Of a DNA stretch of 13,103 nucleotides, positions 1-6,073 are shown piece after piece; the stretch's first letter is position 1; each line of letters begins with the position of its first letter. Below the pieces are notes generated by a model. The model saw only the letters and a program-made list of their open reading frames with translations, was not told where the DNA came from and did not search any database. The stretch is from contig DLXW01000341.1 of NCBI GenBank assembly GCA_003448685.1, positions 1-13,103 on the forward strand. The letters are read 5' to 3'. Origin of the DNA: Cyanothece sp. UBA12306 (lineage in GTDB: Bacteria; Cyanobacteriota; Cyanobacteriia; Cyanobacteriales; Microcystaceae). The position numbers and the translations under genes were made by a program.

Positions 1-24
1 GACAACAAGCTTAAAATTAAGGCA

Positions 25-55
25 GGGTGTAGGGTGTAGGGGGTGGGGTGTGGGG
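25..55 (+). repeat. G-rich heptanucleotide tandem repeat (possible G-quadruplex)
   Basis: Four head-to-tail 7-mers (GGGTGTA, GGGTGTA, GGGGGTG, GGGTGTG) are followed by a further GGG, giving five runs of three or more G within 31 bases. Short tandem heptanucleotide repeats are a known feature of cyanobacterial intergenic DNA. The spacing of G-runs would also allow a G-quadruplex on the strand that is non-template for the downstream regulator. It ends about 105 bp before the preferred start of that gene. Any regulatory role is inference. Confidence 0.7.
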
Positions 56-159
56 AGAAAGTGGTGTAACTTAATCTAGTGATTACCTAATGTTTACTTT
101 TGTCGTTTAATCTAGTCTATGAATTATTGCTATTTTACGGCAGGAAGACTTTCATAGAT

Positions 160-762
160 ATGCTGCTAACTTACGATCCTATCCAACCGCCATCTTCCCA
201 AGAAGGACATGGGGAACGGCGGCTGCACTTTTACGATCGAGGAGAAGAAATACCCCTAGTTTCAGAGGGGGTTTGGCAAGTATATCGGGGGATTGCTCAA
301 TTAAGCCAATTAACTCCCCAAGGAGACGATATTTTATTAGGATGGGCTCAACCTTCTACCTTTTTTGGCTTGTGGTTAACCTACATTGAAACCTATCAAG
401 CTAAGGCTTTATCGGAAGTTTATCTGAAATGGTACCCTCTAACAGAGATTGAGACTTCCCCCCAATTAGCTCAACAGGTTTTGAGCAAAGTGGTGCAACG
501 GATGAGACAAACTGAGGCTTTATTAGCGATCGCTGGTTTAAAACGGGTTGAGGACAGATTACAACAACTTTTGTCTTTGCTCAAACAGGAAATGGGAGAA
601 CCAATTGAGGAAGGAACTCGTTTAAAAGTACGTTTAACCCATCAAAACTTAGCTAGTGCTATTGGAACAACCCGAGTTACCATTACTAGATTACTCGGAG
701 AATTTCAACGTCAAGGATGGTTGATTATCGATAGCGATCGCCATATTTGTTTCAAGGATTAG
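160..762 (+). CDS. Crp/Fnr-family transcriptional regulator, NtcA-like DNA-binding domain
   Basis: A DNA-binding regulator of the Crp/Fnr superfamily, 200 residues from the ATG at 160. That start has AGGAAG at 142-147. An in-frame TTG at 100 would add 20 residues with no Crp homology, so I prefer the ATG. Residues about 21-100 form the beta-roll effector domain, about 101-140 the dimerisation helix, and about 159-188 the helix-turn-helix. The recognition helix reads TTRVTITRLLGEF and closely resembles that of the cyanobacterial nitrogen regulator NtcA. The usual cAMP-contact residues of Crp (GE and R-T/S in the beta-roll) are not evident; the corresponding stretch is GWAQPSTFFGLW. It may therefore bind another ligand or none. 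The gene converges on the dehydratase gene with only 3 bp between the stops. It is a relative of NtcA, not NtcA itself; the exact orthologue and the regulon are unknown. Confidence 0.88.
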   Translation: MLLTYDPIQPPSSQEGHGERRLHFYDRGEEIPLVSEGVWQVYRGIAQLSQLTPQGDDILLGWAQPSTFFGLWLTYIETYQAKALSEVYLKWYPLTEIETSPQLAQQVLSKVVQRMRQTEALLAIAGLKRVEDRLQQLLSLLKQEMGEPIEEGTRLKVRLTHQNLASAIGTTRVTITRLLGEFQRQGWLIIDSDRHICFKD

Positions 763-765
763 CAA

Positions 766-1116
766 TTATTTGGCGATTTTAGGGTAAATTTCGTCCGTTT
801 TGGCCGCCATGATAAAATCATTTTGATGTAGTCCATTGATGGCGTGAGTCCACCAATAAACGGTAACTTTACCCCATTCCGTTATCAAAGCAGGGTGATG
901 TCCTTGCTCTTCAGCGAGATCTCCCACTGCATTAGTAAAAGCAATTGCTGTTTGAAAATCTGGGAATTTATACAACCTTTGTAATTGTAATTCTCCTTCT
1001 TTCTCAATAATTGACCAGTTAGGAATCTGAGGTTTTAATTGTTCAATTTCTTCAGGGGTAATATTAGGAACATTACCATGGCAAGGGACACATTTTTCTT
1101 GTTTAAGATCACTCAT
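766..1116 (-). CDS. Pterin-4a-carbinolamine dehydratase (4a-hydroxytetrahydrobiopterin dehydratase)
   Basis: Dehydrates 4a-hydroxy-tetrahydropterin so the pterin cofactor can be recycled. In organisms lacking aromatic amino-acid hydroxylases the family may serve other pterin chemistry. The product is 116 residues, normal for the family. The diagnostic signature is present: EEQGHHP (H73, H74), then W and TH (H91), then GLHQNDF. The N-terminus carries CVPCHG, common in cyanobacterial members. An upstream in-frame TTG (1149) would add 11 residues; I chose the ATG at 1116 because the family normally begins just before the CVPC segment. No clear Shine-Dalgarno is visible. Its 3' end abuts the convergent regulator gene. 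Function is well supported by motifs; the physiological pterin substrate in this organism is not shown. Confidence 0.92.
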   Translation of the reverse strand: MSDLKQEKCVPCHGNVPNITPEEIEQLKPQIPNWSIIEKEGELQLQRLYKFPDFQTAIAFTNAVGDLAEEQGHHPALITEWGKVTVYWWTHAINGLHQNDFIMAAKTDEIYPKIAK

Positions 1117-1290
1117 TTTAATTAACTTGTTTTGATAAGACTTACTCAATTATTTTAGCTATATTAGTTGATCTAAGCAAAGATAGTCAATTGTGTAATT
1201 ATGATTAACGGGATAGCCATTACCAATAACTGCTAGGATTATTAAAAAGTCTAAAGTTATGATTAATTAGAGGATTCCACCACAAAGCTT

Positions 1291-1755
1291 ATGACAACTG
1301 ACACCTTGCTTGCTAACGCACCTGATATTTCAGCTGATGACTATTGTGTTTTTGGTTTAGCCACCTGTTACCTCAAAGAAGACGGAGAAATTTTTGAAGT
1401 ACAAGTCATAGAACCCATTGCTTCTGCTGCTTTAGAAGCTATTATCAAAGGGGTTCCCACTTCCTATAAATTGGCTTGTGCTAAGTCTGTTGGGGAAATT
1501 TTTCCAGATGGGACACCACATAAAACGTCTGAATTTCCCGATCATGCTCAATTTTGTGATGATTTTAGCGAAAGAGTGGCAGCAACGGTTAGAACCTACA
1601 AGACTCGTCATGAGGCAAAATCTCATATTCCTTTAGGAACAATACGGGATGATTTTAATTATTCTTTGGAAAGAAAACGAGTTCTTAATGCAGTTAATGT
1701 AGTGAGAACCGAAGATAATGTGAAACAGCATTCCCACACCCATAAAGTGCTTTAA
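1291..1755 (+). CDS. Conserved-looking cyanobacterial protein of unknown function
   Basis: A 154-residue soluble protein that I do not recognise as a named family. It has no membrane segment or signal peptide. It begins with a short acidic leader (to about residue 17), then a compact region containing YCVFGLATCYLKEDGEIFEV, then an alanine-rich helix and a charged C-terminal half with many R, K and E. The last residues are HSHTHK, a small histidine cluster that could bind metal (inference only). AGAGGA at 1269-1274 lies 16 bases before the ATG, a loose ribosome site. A palindromic hairpin lies 45 bp beyond the stop. Codon usage looks like its neighbours and the frame is intact, so it is very probably a real gene. 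Confidence 0.8.
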   Translation: MTTDTLLANAPDISADDYCVFGLATCYLKEDGEIFEVQVIEPIASAALEAIIKGVPTSYKLACAKSVGEIFPDGTPHKTSEFPDHAQFCDDFSERVAATVRTYKTRHEAKSHIPLGTIRDDFNYSLERKRVLNAVNVVRTEDNVKQHSHTHKVL

Positions 1756-1800
1756 CAGTCATGTTCTCCCGTATTATTATGATATAGGCTAGGCCATGTG

Positions 1801-1823
1801 GGGGTTTAGCAGCGCTGAACCCC
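1801..1823. repeat. Palindromic repeat / hairpin between convergent genes
   Basis: GGGGTTTAGC (1801-1810) pairs with GCTGAACCCC (1814-1823) through 10 positions including one T-G wobble, with a 3-base loop. The centre contains the perfect palindrome CAGCGCTG. No T-run follows on either strand, so it is not a classical Rho-independent terminator. The GGGGTTTAGC...CCCC form resembles a dispersed palindromic repeat I associate with unicellular cyanobacteria. It sits where transcripts of the 1291-1755 gene and of the minus-strand block would meet and may terminate or protect either mRNA. Confidence 0.6.
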
Positions 1824-1930
1824 TAATAAAACTGATTTAGAAAGAAATAAAAGGTCTAAGCAAAGGAAATTCAGTTACTCTGAATAATCTTAATTTTAAT
1901 GTTTTTCAGCTTAATCTTTTAACATTTTTT

Positions 1931-2113
1931 CTAAGGAGAATTTTCAAATCTTTTAAGGATTAAACTGCCAGTTTTTTCAAGATTAACTTTAGAGTCTACT
2001 TCCCGATTATCATTGATGGCATAAGATAGACCTAAAGTGACTACACCAACTAGGAACAAATAGAGCAAATAGTGACGTAATAAAGTGAAAAAATTAGTCG
2101 ACTTATTTAACAT
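1931..2113 (-). CDS. Small single-pass membrane protein, unknown function
   Basis: A 60-residue protein with one predicted membrane helix at about residues 13-32 (RHYLLYLFLVGVVTLGLSYA), preceded by a basic, polar N-terminus and followed by a charged tail of about 28 residues. The ATG at 2113 is preceded by a strong GGAGG (2123-2127) at 9 bases, which makes it a convincing gene despite its size. It lies 102 bp downstream of prfB on the same strand and may be co-transcribed. A hairpin at 2136-2162 lies between the two. I do not recognise the family; no catalytic or binding residues are visible. Confidence 0.72.
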   Translation of the reverse strand: MLNKSTNFFTLLRHYLLYLFLVGVVTLGLSYAINDNREVDSKVNLEKTGSLILKRFENSP

Positions 2114-2135
2114 TTTACTTGGCCTCCAAGGGACA

Positions 2136-2162
2136 ATGGTTACTGAAAAATTTAGTAACCAT
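2136..2162 (-). terminator. Hairpin between prfB and the small membrane-protein gene
   Basis: ATGGTTACT (2136-2144) is the perfect reverse complement of AGTAACCAT (2154-2162), giving a 9-bp stem with a 9-base A/T loop. It starts 54 bp after the prfB stop in the direction of transcription and ends 8 bases before the GGAGG of the small gene. No T-tract follows, so it could be an intrinsic mRNA-processing or stability element, or a weak terminator. Confidence 0.45.
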
Positions 2163-2215
2163 CCTCTAAGTCCTATTATAATCTATAAAAGTCATAGTCT
2201 GCTGACATTTCAGAG

Positions 2216-3329
2216 TCAGGTTTCTTCTCGACCATTATTGCGCAGATAACTTTCAATAAACAAATCAAGTTCACCGTCCATGACCCCATCAACATCGGTC
2301 GTTTCCGTATTGGTGCGGACATCCTTAACCATTTGATAGGGATGAAAAACATAATTACGAATTTGATTACCCCAAGCCGCTTCGACCATATCTCCCCGAA
2401 TTTCGGCAATTTCTTGGGCGCGTTGTTCTTGGGCAATAATTAACAATTTAGCCTTGAGTAAAGCTAGTGCTTTTTCCTTATTTTGTAATTGGGATCTTTC
2501 TTGGGTACAACGTACTGCAATACCCGTTGGTAAATGAACCGCACGAACAGCCGTTTCTACTTTATTAACATTTTGTCCACCTTTTCCCCCTGAACGAGTG
2601 GTGGTAATTTCCAAATCTTTTTCGGGGATATCAATACTAATATCTTCTTCCTCCAAAGCTGGCATAACTTCAACTCCAGCAAAACTGGTTTGTCGTTTTC
2701 CATTAGCATTAAAAGGAGAAATTCTGACCAGTCGGTGAGTTCCTTTTTCCCCTTTGAGATAACCAAAAGCATAACGTCCTTCAATTTCTAGGGTAGCTGA
2801 CTTAATTCCAGCTTCATCCCCTTCTGAGAGTTCCGCTAAATGGACTTTATAGCCTTGATCTTCTCCCCAACGGGTATACATTCTTAACAACATTTGAGCC
2901 CAGTCTTGAGCATCTGTTCCCCCAGCACCCGCATTAATAGTTAAAACAGCCCCTTTGGTGTCATAAATACCCGATAATAACTGCTGCAATTCCCAACGAT
3001 CAAGATCATGATTGAGTTGAGTTAGATTAGTTTGGGCTTCTTGCTTGAGGGTAACATCCTCATCTAATTCTAGTAACTCAGCGATCGCTTTAGTATCTTC
3101 TAACTGTTCTACCCAGTTATTATATTGTTCTAAACTTGATTTAAGATCATTAAGTTTTTGCAGTGTTTCCTGTGCAGTTTCCGGATTATCCCAAAAGTCC
3201 GGTTGAGAAGCAAGGGTTTCTAAATCTTGGATATTAGCTTTCAGGGCAGGTAAGTCAAAGATAGTCCTGGGTTTTCCCCAGGCGCGTACCAATAACTTCA
3301 ATTTCTCTTTTTATTTCCGTAGTTTCCAT
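2216..3329 (-). CDS. prfB: Peptide chain release factor 2 (RF2), expressed by programmed +1 frameshift
   Basis: Class I release factor that reads UAA and UGA in the ribosomal A site and triggers peptide release. The gene is split: codons 1-24 run from the ATG at 3329 to CTT at 3258-3260. An in-frame TGA (3255-3257) follows, and the ribosome slips one base forward, skipping T3257, to continue GAC TTA CCT to 2216. The mature order is complement(join(2216..3256,3258..3329)), 370 residues, close to the E. coli protein (365). The joined N-terminus reads [18 protein letters not shown], as expected for RF2. The UGA-recognition tripeptide SPF is at 204-206 and the catalytic GGQ at 250-252. The gene also ends in TGA, so RF2 is needed at both positions. 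Low RF2 favours the shift, giving autoregulation. The cyanoexosortase-associated gene lies 66 bp upstream on the same strand. Confidence 0.97.
3251..3270 (-). promoter_or_regulatory. prfB programmed +1 frameshift site
   Basis: On the minus strand the site reads CCAGGACTATCTTTGACTTA. It contains the slippery CTT, the in-frame TGA (3255-3257) followed by C, the context that terminates poorly. An AGGA internal Shine-Dalgarno-like element (3265-3268) lies four bases before CTT. The E. coli site has AGGGGG-TAT-CTT-TGA-C in the same arrangement. Reading through in frame gives only a 24-residue peptide, and the +1 frame gives full RF2. Confidence 0.95.
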
Positions 3330-3395
3330 TGATCAGGTAATTTCTCTAATTTCTCCTTAAATTGTAACTAATCTTGAATCTGTGGGATTAGTTAA

Positions 3396-4064
3396 TCATG
3401 TCAGCTTTTCTAATCTTGGTTTCCACCAACGATACCATTCAAACCAAGCGTTTTCTAAGGTTTTATAGGTTGAGTCTAAAGAATTTTTATCAAGATCAGA
3501 AGTAACTGGAATTGATAATAGTGACCACAAACAAGCTGTCTCAAAAAAATCTTTTTGACCCATTATCCACCAGAAGGTTCTTCCCACACTCCAACCATAC
3601 TTATATTTATTTTGAGTATACTGCTGATCACTCATGGTAGTTTCTCCAGCTCGATTAATACAAGCTGTTAAATAAGCTTTGTTTTCATAGGTAAAAACCC
3701 AATAATTCCCTATAGAGTCCTTCTGTCTAATATTCATAGAAATAGTCGCCGGTGGCATTGACATTTCTTTAAACAGCAAACGGCTAACATTGCCCCCATC
3801 ATAACGGCGATCGCTGGCAATAATTTCGAGAATTGTTCCGTTTTTAGTATATTGATAGAGATAATTATCCCTTTTTAATTTTTGGAATTTTTCTGGAACT
3901 GGGTTCCATCCTTCAAGGGGTACAGATTCAGGAAATGTCGCTTCAATAAAAGGTGTATTTGATGTAGGAGCAACTAGAAAAGCTCGAACTATTGTCCCTA
4001 TAACCCCTATTAAAAGAACAGCTAAGATTCCAATTCTTGCGGTTTCCCGGGAAGTTTTTGCCAT
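3396..4064 (-). CDS. Cyanoexosortase A system-associated protein
   Basis: A 222-residue protein encoded immediately after cyanoexosortase A (20 bp gap). One N-terminal membrane helix lies at about residues 11-31 (GILAVLLIGVIGTIVRAFLV), and the remaining 190 residues would be outside the cytoplasm. The C-terminal domain is rich in aromatic residues (YWVFTYENKAYL, FWWIMGQKDFF, WFEWYRWW). Cyanobacterial exosortases are regularly paired with such a single-pass partner, related in architecture to the EpsI-type partners of other exosortases. Its biochemical role is not established. The assignment rests on its position and its general architecture; I recognise no catalytic motif. It ends in TGA, an RF2-read stop, 66 bp before prfB. 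Confidence 0.8.
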   Translation of the reverse strand: MAKTSRETARIGILAVLLIGVIGTIVRAFLVAPTSNTPFIEATFPESVPLEGWNPVPEKFQKLKRDNYLYQYTKNGTILEIIASDRRYDGGNVSRLLFKEMSMPPATISMNIRQKDSIGNYWVFTYENKAYLTACINRAGETTMSDQQYTQNKYKYGWSVGRTFWWIMGQKDFFETACLWSLLSIPVTSDLDKNSLDSTYKTLENAWFEWYRWWKPRLEKLT

Positions 4065-4084
4065 AACATTTTAGTTGATCAACC

Positions 4085-4978
4085 TTAAGATTTGCTTGTG
4101 TATCCGCTGTCAAAGTCATCGAGAAGATCTTGATCGATATTTTGGTCTAAATCAGACACCAAAGTTAGAGGACGTACATAAACAAACCAAGACCATGCAC
4201 CAAAGATTAACACTGAAATCAGGGCAAAAATCAGACTTCCATCATCTCCATGCCAGTATTCAAAAGATTCTGGGTAATCGAAGGCTACGAGAACTGTCAT
4301 AATACAAACTCGAATTCCGTTGATCACAAAGCCCAATAAAACTGCCACTGTGACACAAATCAGTTGTTGGATTCTATTGAGGGGAACCAGAAACAAAAAC
4401 AGGATCGAGACAAAAAACATCAGCATGATTGTTTCAGCCCCAGAACAAACTCCATAGACTTCAACTCGTCCAGTGGGTAATACAATGAATACTCCATCTC
4501 TATAGGATTGAAATCCTGTCGCCCACAGAGAACTATTAGAAAACATGGCAGTTAAAGTTGGCAAATTAATTGCTCTGAGCATCAGGGAAAAAATGTTAGA
4601 CAAGGGTAGTAAGGTAAGAATAGCCAATTCTTTTGTATATTGATGCAGCCCTTTGATTCCTGATGCTATTAAAACTAAACCTAAGCCAGAAATTAGCGGT
4701 GAAATTAGTGTATGATAGCCGGCAGGAGAAACACCTCTAATCATCACAAAAGCTATCAATGTTGCTCCAAAAAAGCTGGAAAATAATCCACTGTTAAGTT
4801 TAAGATCTTCTTTTTTATCCCAAATTAGAGAAGCGATCGTCAACCAAACTAAAACGCTTAAACTCATTAAGTTTGGCTGATTGGCTTGATCAAGTATGGT
4901 CAGATGAAGGGTTGCTAAGGCCACAGCTAGGGCTAATAACCAATATTTGGGTTTTTCTAATGATTGATACCAATCCAT
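4085..4978 (-). CDS. Cyanoexosortase A (membrane cysteine transpeptidase-like protein-sorting enzyme)
   Basis: Integral membrane protein of 297 residues, predicted to process proteins carrying a C-terminal PEP-CTERM-type sorting signal during export and envelope attachment. Several hydrophobic helices are visible (about 12-30, 36-53, 67-83, 93-110, 117-135, 183-201, 205-230, 248-268). The exosortase catalytic triad is present in order: Cys178 in VYGVCSGAE, Arg223 in NGIRV, and His243 in EYWHGDDG. It is followed by the associated protein gene on the same strand, the usual arrangement for cyanoexosortase A. A short acidic tail (DLDQNIDQDLLDDFD) ends the protein. No PEP-CTERM substrate gene is complete in this window; the large right-end protein lacks its C-terminus here, so its sorting signal cannot be judged. 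Confidence 0.92.
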   Translation of the reverse strand: MDWYQSLEKPKYWLLALAVALATLHLTILDQANQPNLMSLSVLVWLTIASLIWDKKEDLKLNSGLFSSFFGATLIAFVMIRGVSPAGYHTLISPLISGLGLVLIASGIKGLHQYTKELAILTLLPLSNIFSLMLRAINLPTLTAMFSNSSLWATGFQSYRDGVFIVLPTGRVEVYGVCSGAETIMLMFFVSILFLFLVPLNRIQQLICVTVAVLLGFVINGIRVCIMTVLVAFDYPESFEYWHGDDGSLIFALISVLIFGAWSWFVYVRPLTLVSDLDQNIDQDLLDDFDSGYTSKS

Positions 4979-5078
4979 AATTTTTGTGAGAAAGCATATT
5001 AAATTTAGTTTACTGTTTCTTGTTTAATCTGATCTTTGAGACGATGTCAACTGTGCCAGTTAATAAACTGTCACATTA

Positions 5079-5108
5079 ATGACTGGGTATTATTGCTGAG
5101 GCTGATAA
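5079..5108 (+). promoter_or_regulatory. Candidate promoter for the sRNA
   Basis: ATGACT (5079-5084) as a -35-like box and GATAAA (5103-5108) as a -10-like box are separated by 18 bases, and TG directly precedes the -10 box region. A start at about 5115 would yield an RNA of roughly 80 nt ending at the U-run near 5196. Both boxes deviate from consensus, so this is a tentative reading. Confidence 0.35.
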
Positions 5109-5114
5109 ATTTAT

Positions 5115-5196
5115 CTTGTGTGTGAGGAGTAAGAGTGATATGAAACAGCCTTTAGAGTCGAAACACGGAAAGACGCCTGAAGGCTTTTCATTTTTT
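5115..5196 (+). ncRNA. Candidate small RNA, Yfr2-like architecture
   Basis: A strong structured element followed by a U-rich tail. AGCCTTTAG (5147-5155) pairs with CTGAAGGCT (5177-5185) over 9 positions including one G-U. A small internal loop follows (A5156 against G5175-C5176), then GTC (5157-5159) pairs with GAC (5172-5174), closing a 12-base loop GAAACACGGAAA (5160-5171). The stem is followed by TTTCATTTTTT (5186-5196), consistent with intrinsic termination. The 5' part is single-stranded and contains GTGTGAGGAGT (5120-5130), the exact complement of the conserved Yfr1 sRNA motif. From memory, cyanobacterial Yfr2-type RNAs are 60-95 nt with a conserved purine-rich loop and terminator, which this resembles; I cannot confirm membership without a covariance search. 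The 5' end is estimated from a weak promoter. Confidence 0.6.
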
Positions 5197-5242
5197 AATC
5201 AAAGTCACAGGAATACTCAAGGAAACGATGTCTTAGTTTGAA

Positions 5243-5265
5243 TTGCTAGGTATTGCTCCTAGTAA
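5243..5265 (+). other. Hairpin downstream of the sRNA candidate
   Basis: TTGCTAGG (5243-5250) pairs with CCTAGTAA (5258-5265), eight positions with one G-T wobble, around a 7-base loop. It lies 46 bp beyond the U-run of the sRNA candidate and 67 bp before the M41 gene. No T-run follows, so it may act in the leader of the M41 transcript. Confidence 0.4.
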
Positions 5266-5332
5266 CTATGGTGAATATTAGCAAAAATCTTGATCTTTCT
5301 AATTTAAAAAATATAATTTTATATCTGGCATA

Positions 5333-6025
5333 ATGGAGCAAACTTCATTAAATTTAATAGCAATAGCGGTTTTTTTAATGACTTTATCCGCTTTACTTAC
5401 TCCTATTTTAGAAATATCCCCATTTATTCCTGCCTTAGCAACCGTAGGTATTTTAGGACTAGTGAGTTTGGATAGTCTGGGTTGGCAGGGTAAAGGATTA
5501 ACTTTAGTGCTAGGGTTATTGGCTTCTCCCGAAGAGAAACAACGTATTGTGCATCATGAAGCGGGTCATTTTTTAGTTGCCTACTGTTTAGGCATTCCTG
5601 TCACTGGGTATACTTTATCAGCTTGGGAAGCTTTTAAACAAGGGCAATTAGGCTACGGAGGAGTAAGATTTGATTTAAGTCTCTTATCAGAAGTAAAGAT
5701 CAAAGAAACTCCTTTGATCTTCGAAAGATTTTCTACGGTTTGGATGGCAGGAATTGCCGCAGAAATGCTAATATATGGCAATTCTACTGGAGGTCAACAA
5801 GATCGTCAGACTTGCAGAGAAATGATGGTATTAGGGGGAATAAATCCCCAAAATTATCAACAAAAAGAACGTTGGGCTATTTTACAAGCAAAAACTTTAA
5901 TCGAAAAACATCAAGATACTTATCAAGCTTTAGGGCAAATTATGACTCAAGGGGCATCGGTTGAAGAATGTTATCAATTGATTAACCAAAAATTTTTAGT
6001 TTGCGAACAGATAAAAATGAACTAA
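5333..6025 (+). CDS. Membrane-anchored M41 (FtsH-type) peptidase domain protein without AAA+ module
   Basis: A 230-residue protein carrying an FtsH-like zinc-peptidase domain alone. Two hydrophobic segments at about residues 5-25 and 31-49 and a third at about 56-64 anchor it in a membrane. The zinc motif HEAGH is at 75-79 (H75, H79 ligands, E76 catalytic). MAGIAAEMLIYG (138-149) matches the FtsH GGRAAEE region, and GGQQD with Asp157 sits where FtsH has its third zinc ligand. Full FtsH has about 600-650 residues with an ATPase domain before the peptidase domain; none is present here or in the flanking sequence. Cyanobacteria and plastids are known to have such stand-alone M41-like proteins. 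It may work without ATP, partner another ATPase, or be a scaffold. No Shine-Dalgarno precedes the ATG. It begins a plus-strand cluster with the HNH gene (48 bp gap). Confidence 0.85.
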   Translation: MEQTSLNLIAIAVFLMTLSALLTPILEISPFIPALATVGILGLVSLDSLGWQGKGLTLVLGLLASPEEKQRIVHHEAGHFLVAYCLGIPVTGYTLSAWEAFKQGQLGYGGVRFDLSLLSEVKIKETPLIFERFSTVWMAGIAAEMLIYGNSTGGQQDRQTCREMMVLGGINPQNYQQKERWAILQAKTLIEKHQDTYQALGQIMTQGASVEECYQLINQKFLVCEQIKMN

Positions 6026-6073
6026 CTGTGTTAACATCATCCCATAAATTGATTAAAATTCCTTTTATGGCCT

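Larger units (their letters stand above)
4979..5332. other. Divergent intergenic region with RNA candidate
   Basis: A 354-bp space between the minus-strand exosortase gene and the plus-strand M41 peptidase gene, so it must contain promoters in both directions. Besides the sRNA candidate (about 5115-5196) and the hairpin at 5243-5265, there is a small inverted repeat AACTG-TGC-CAGTT (5049-5061), with AACTG repeated at 5066-5070, that might be an operator. No tRNA or convincing protein gene is seen. A 33-codon frame (5140-5241) is discussed among the rejected items. Confidence 0.6.

Noticed and set aside
100..159. TTG start extending the Crp-family protein by 20 residues
   Set aside because: The added residues do not fit the family and the ATG at 160 has AGGAAG upstream.
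2176..2784. Extra minus-strand frames inside prfB
   Set aside because: Shadows of the RF2 coding frame, which has full family motifs.
5090..5160. Yfr1 gene on the minus strand
   Set aside because: The motif ACTCCTCACAC is present on that strand, but no terminator hairpin with a T-run follows it and no clear 5' stem precedes it.
5147..5196. Stem-loop as only the terminator of an upstream plus-strand gene
   Set aside because: There is no plus-strand gene upstream; the neighbour is the divergent exosortase gene, so an independent short transcript is the simpler reading.
5140..5241. 33-codon frame (MKQPLESKHG...) with GAGGAG 10 bases upstream
   Set aside because: It runs through the stem-loop and U-tail of the sRNA candidate, so the bases are better explained by RNA structure. 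The peptide shows no recognisable feature. It stays possible as a dual-function RNA.
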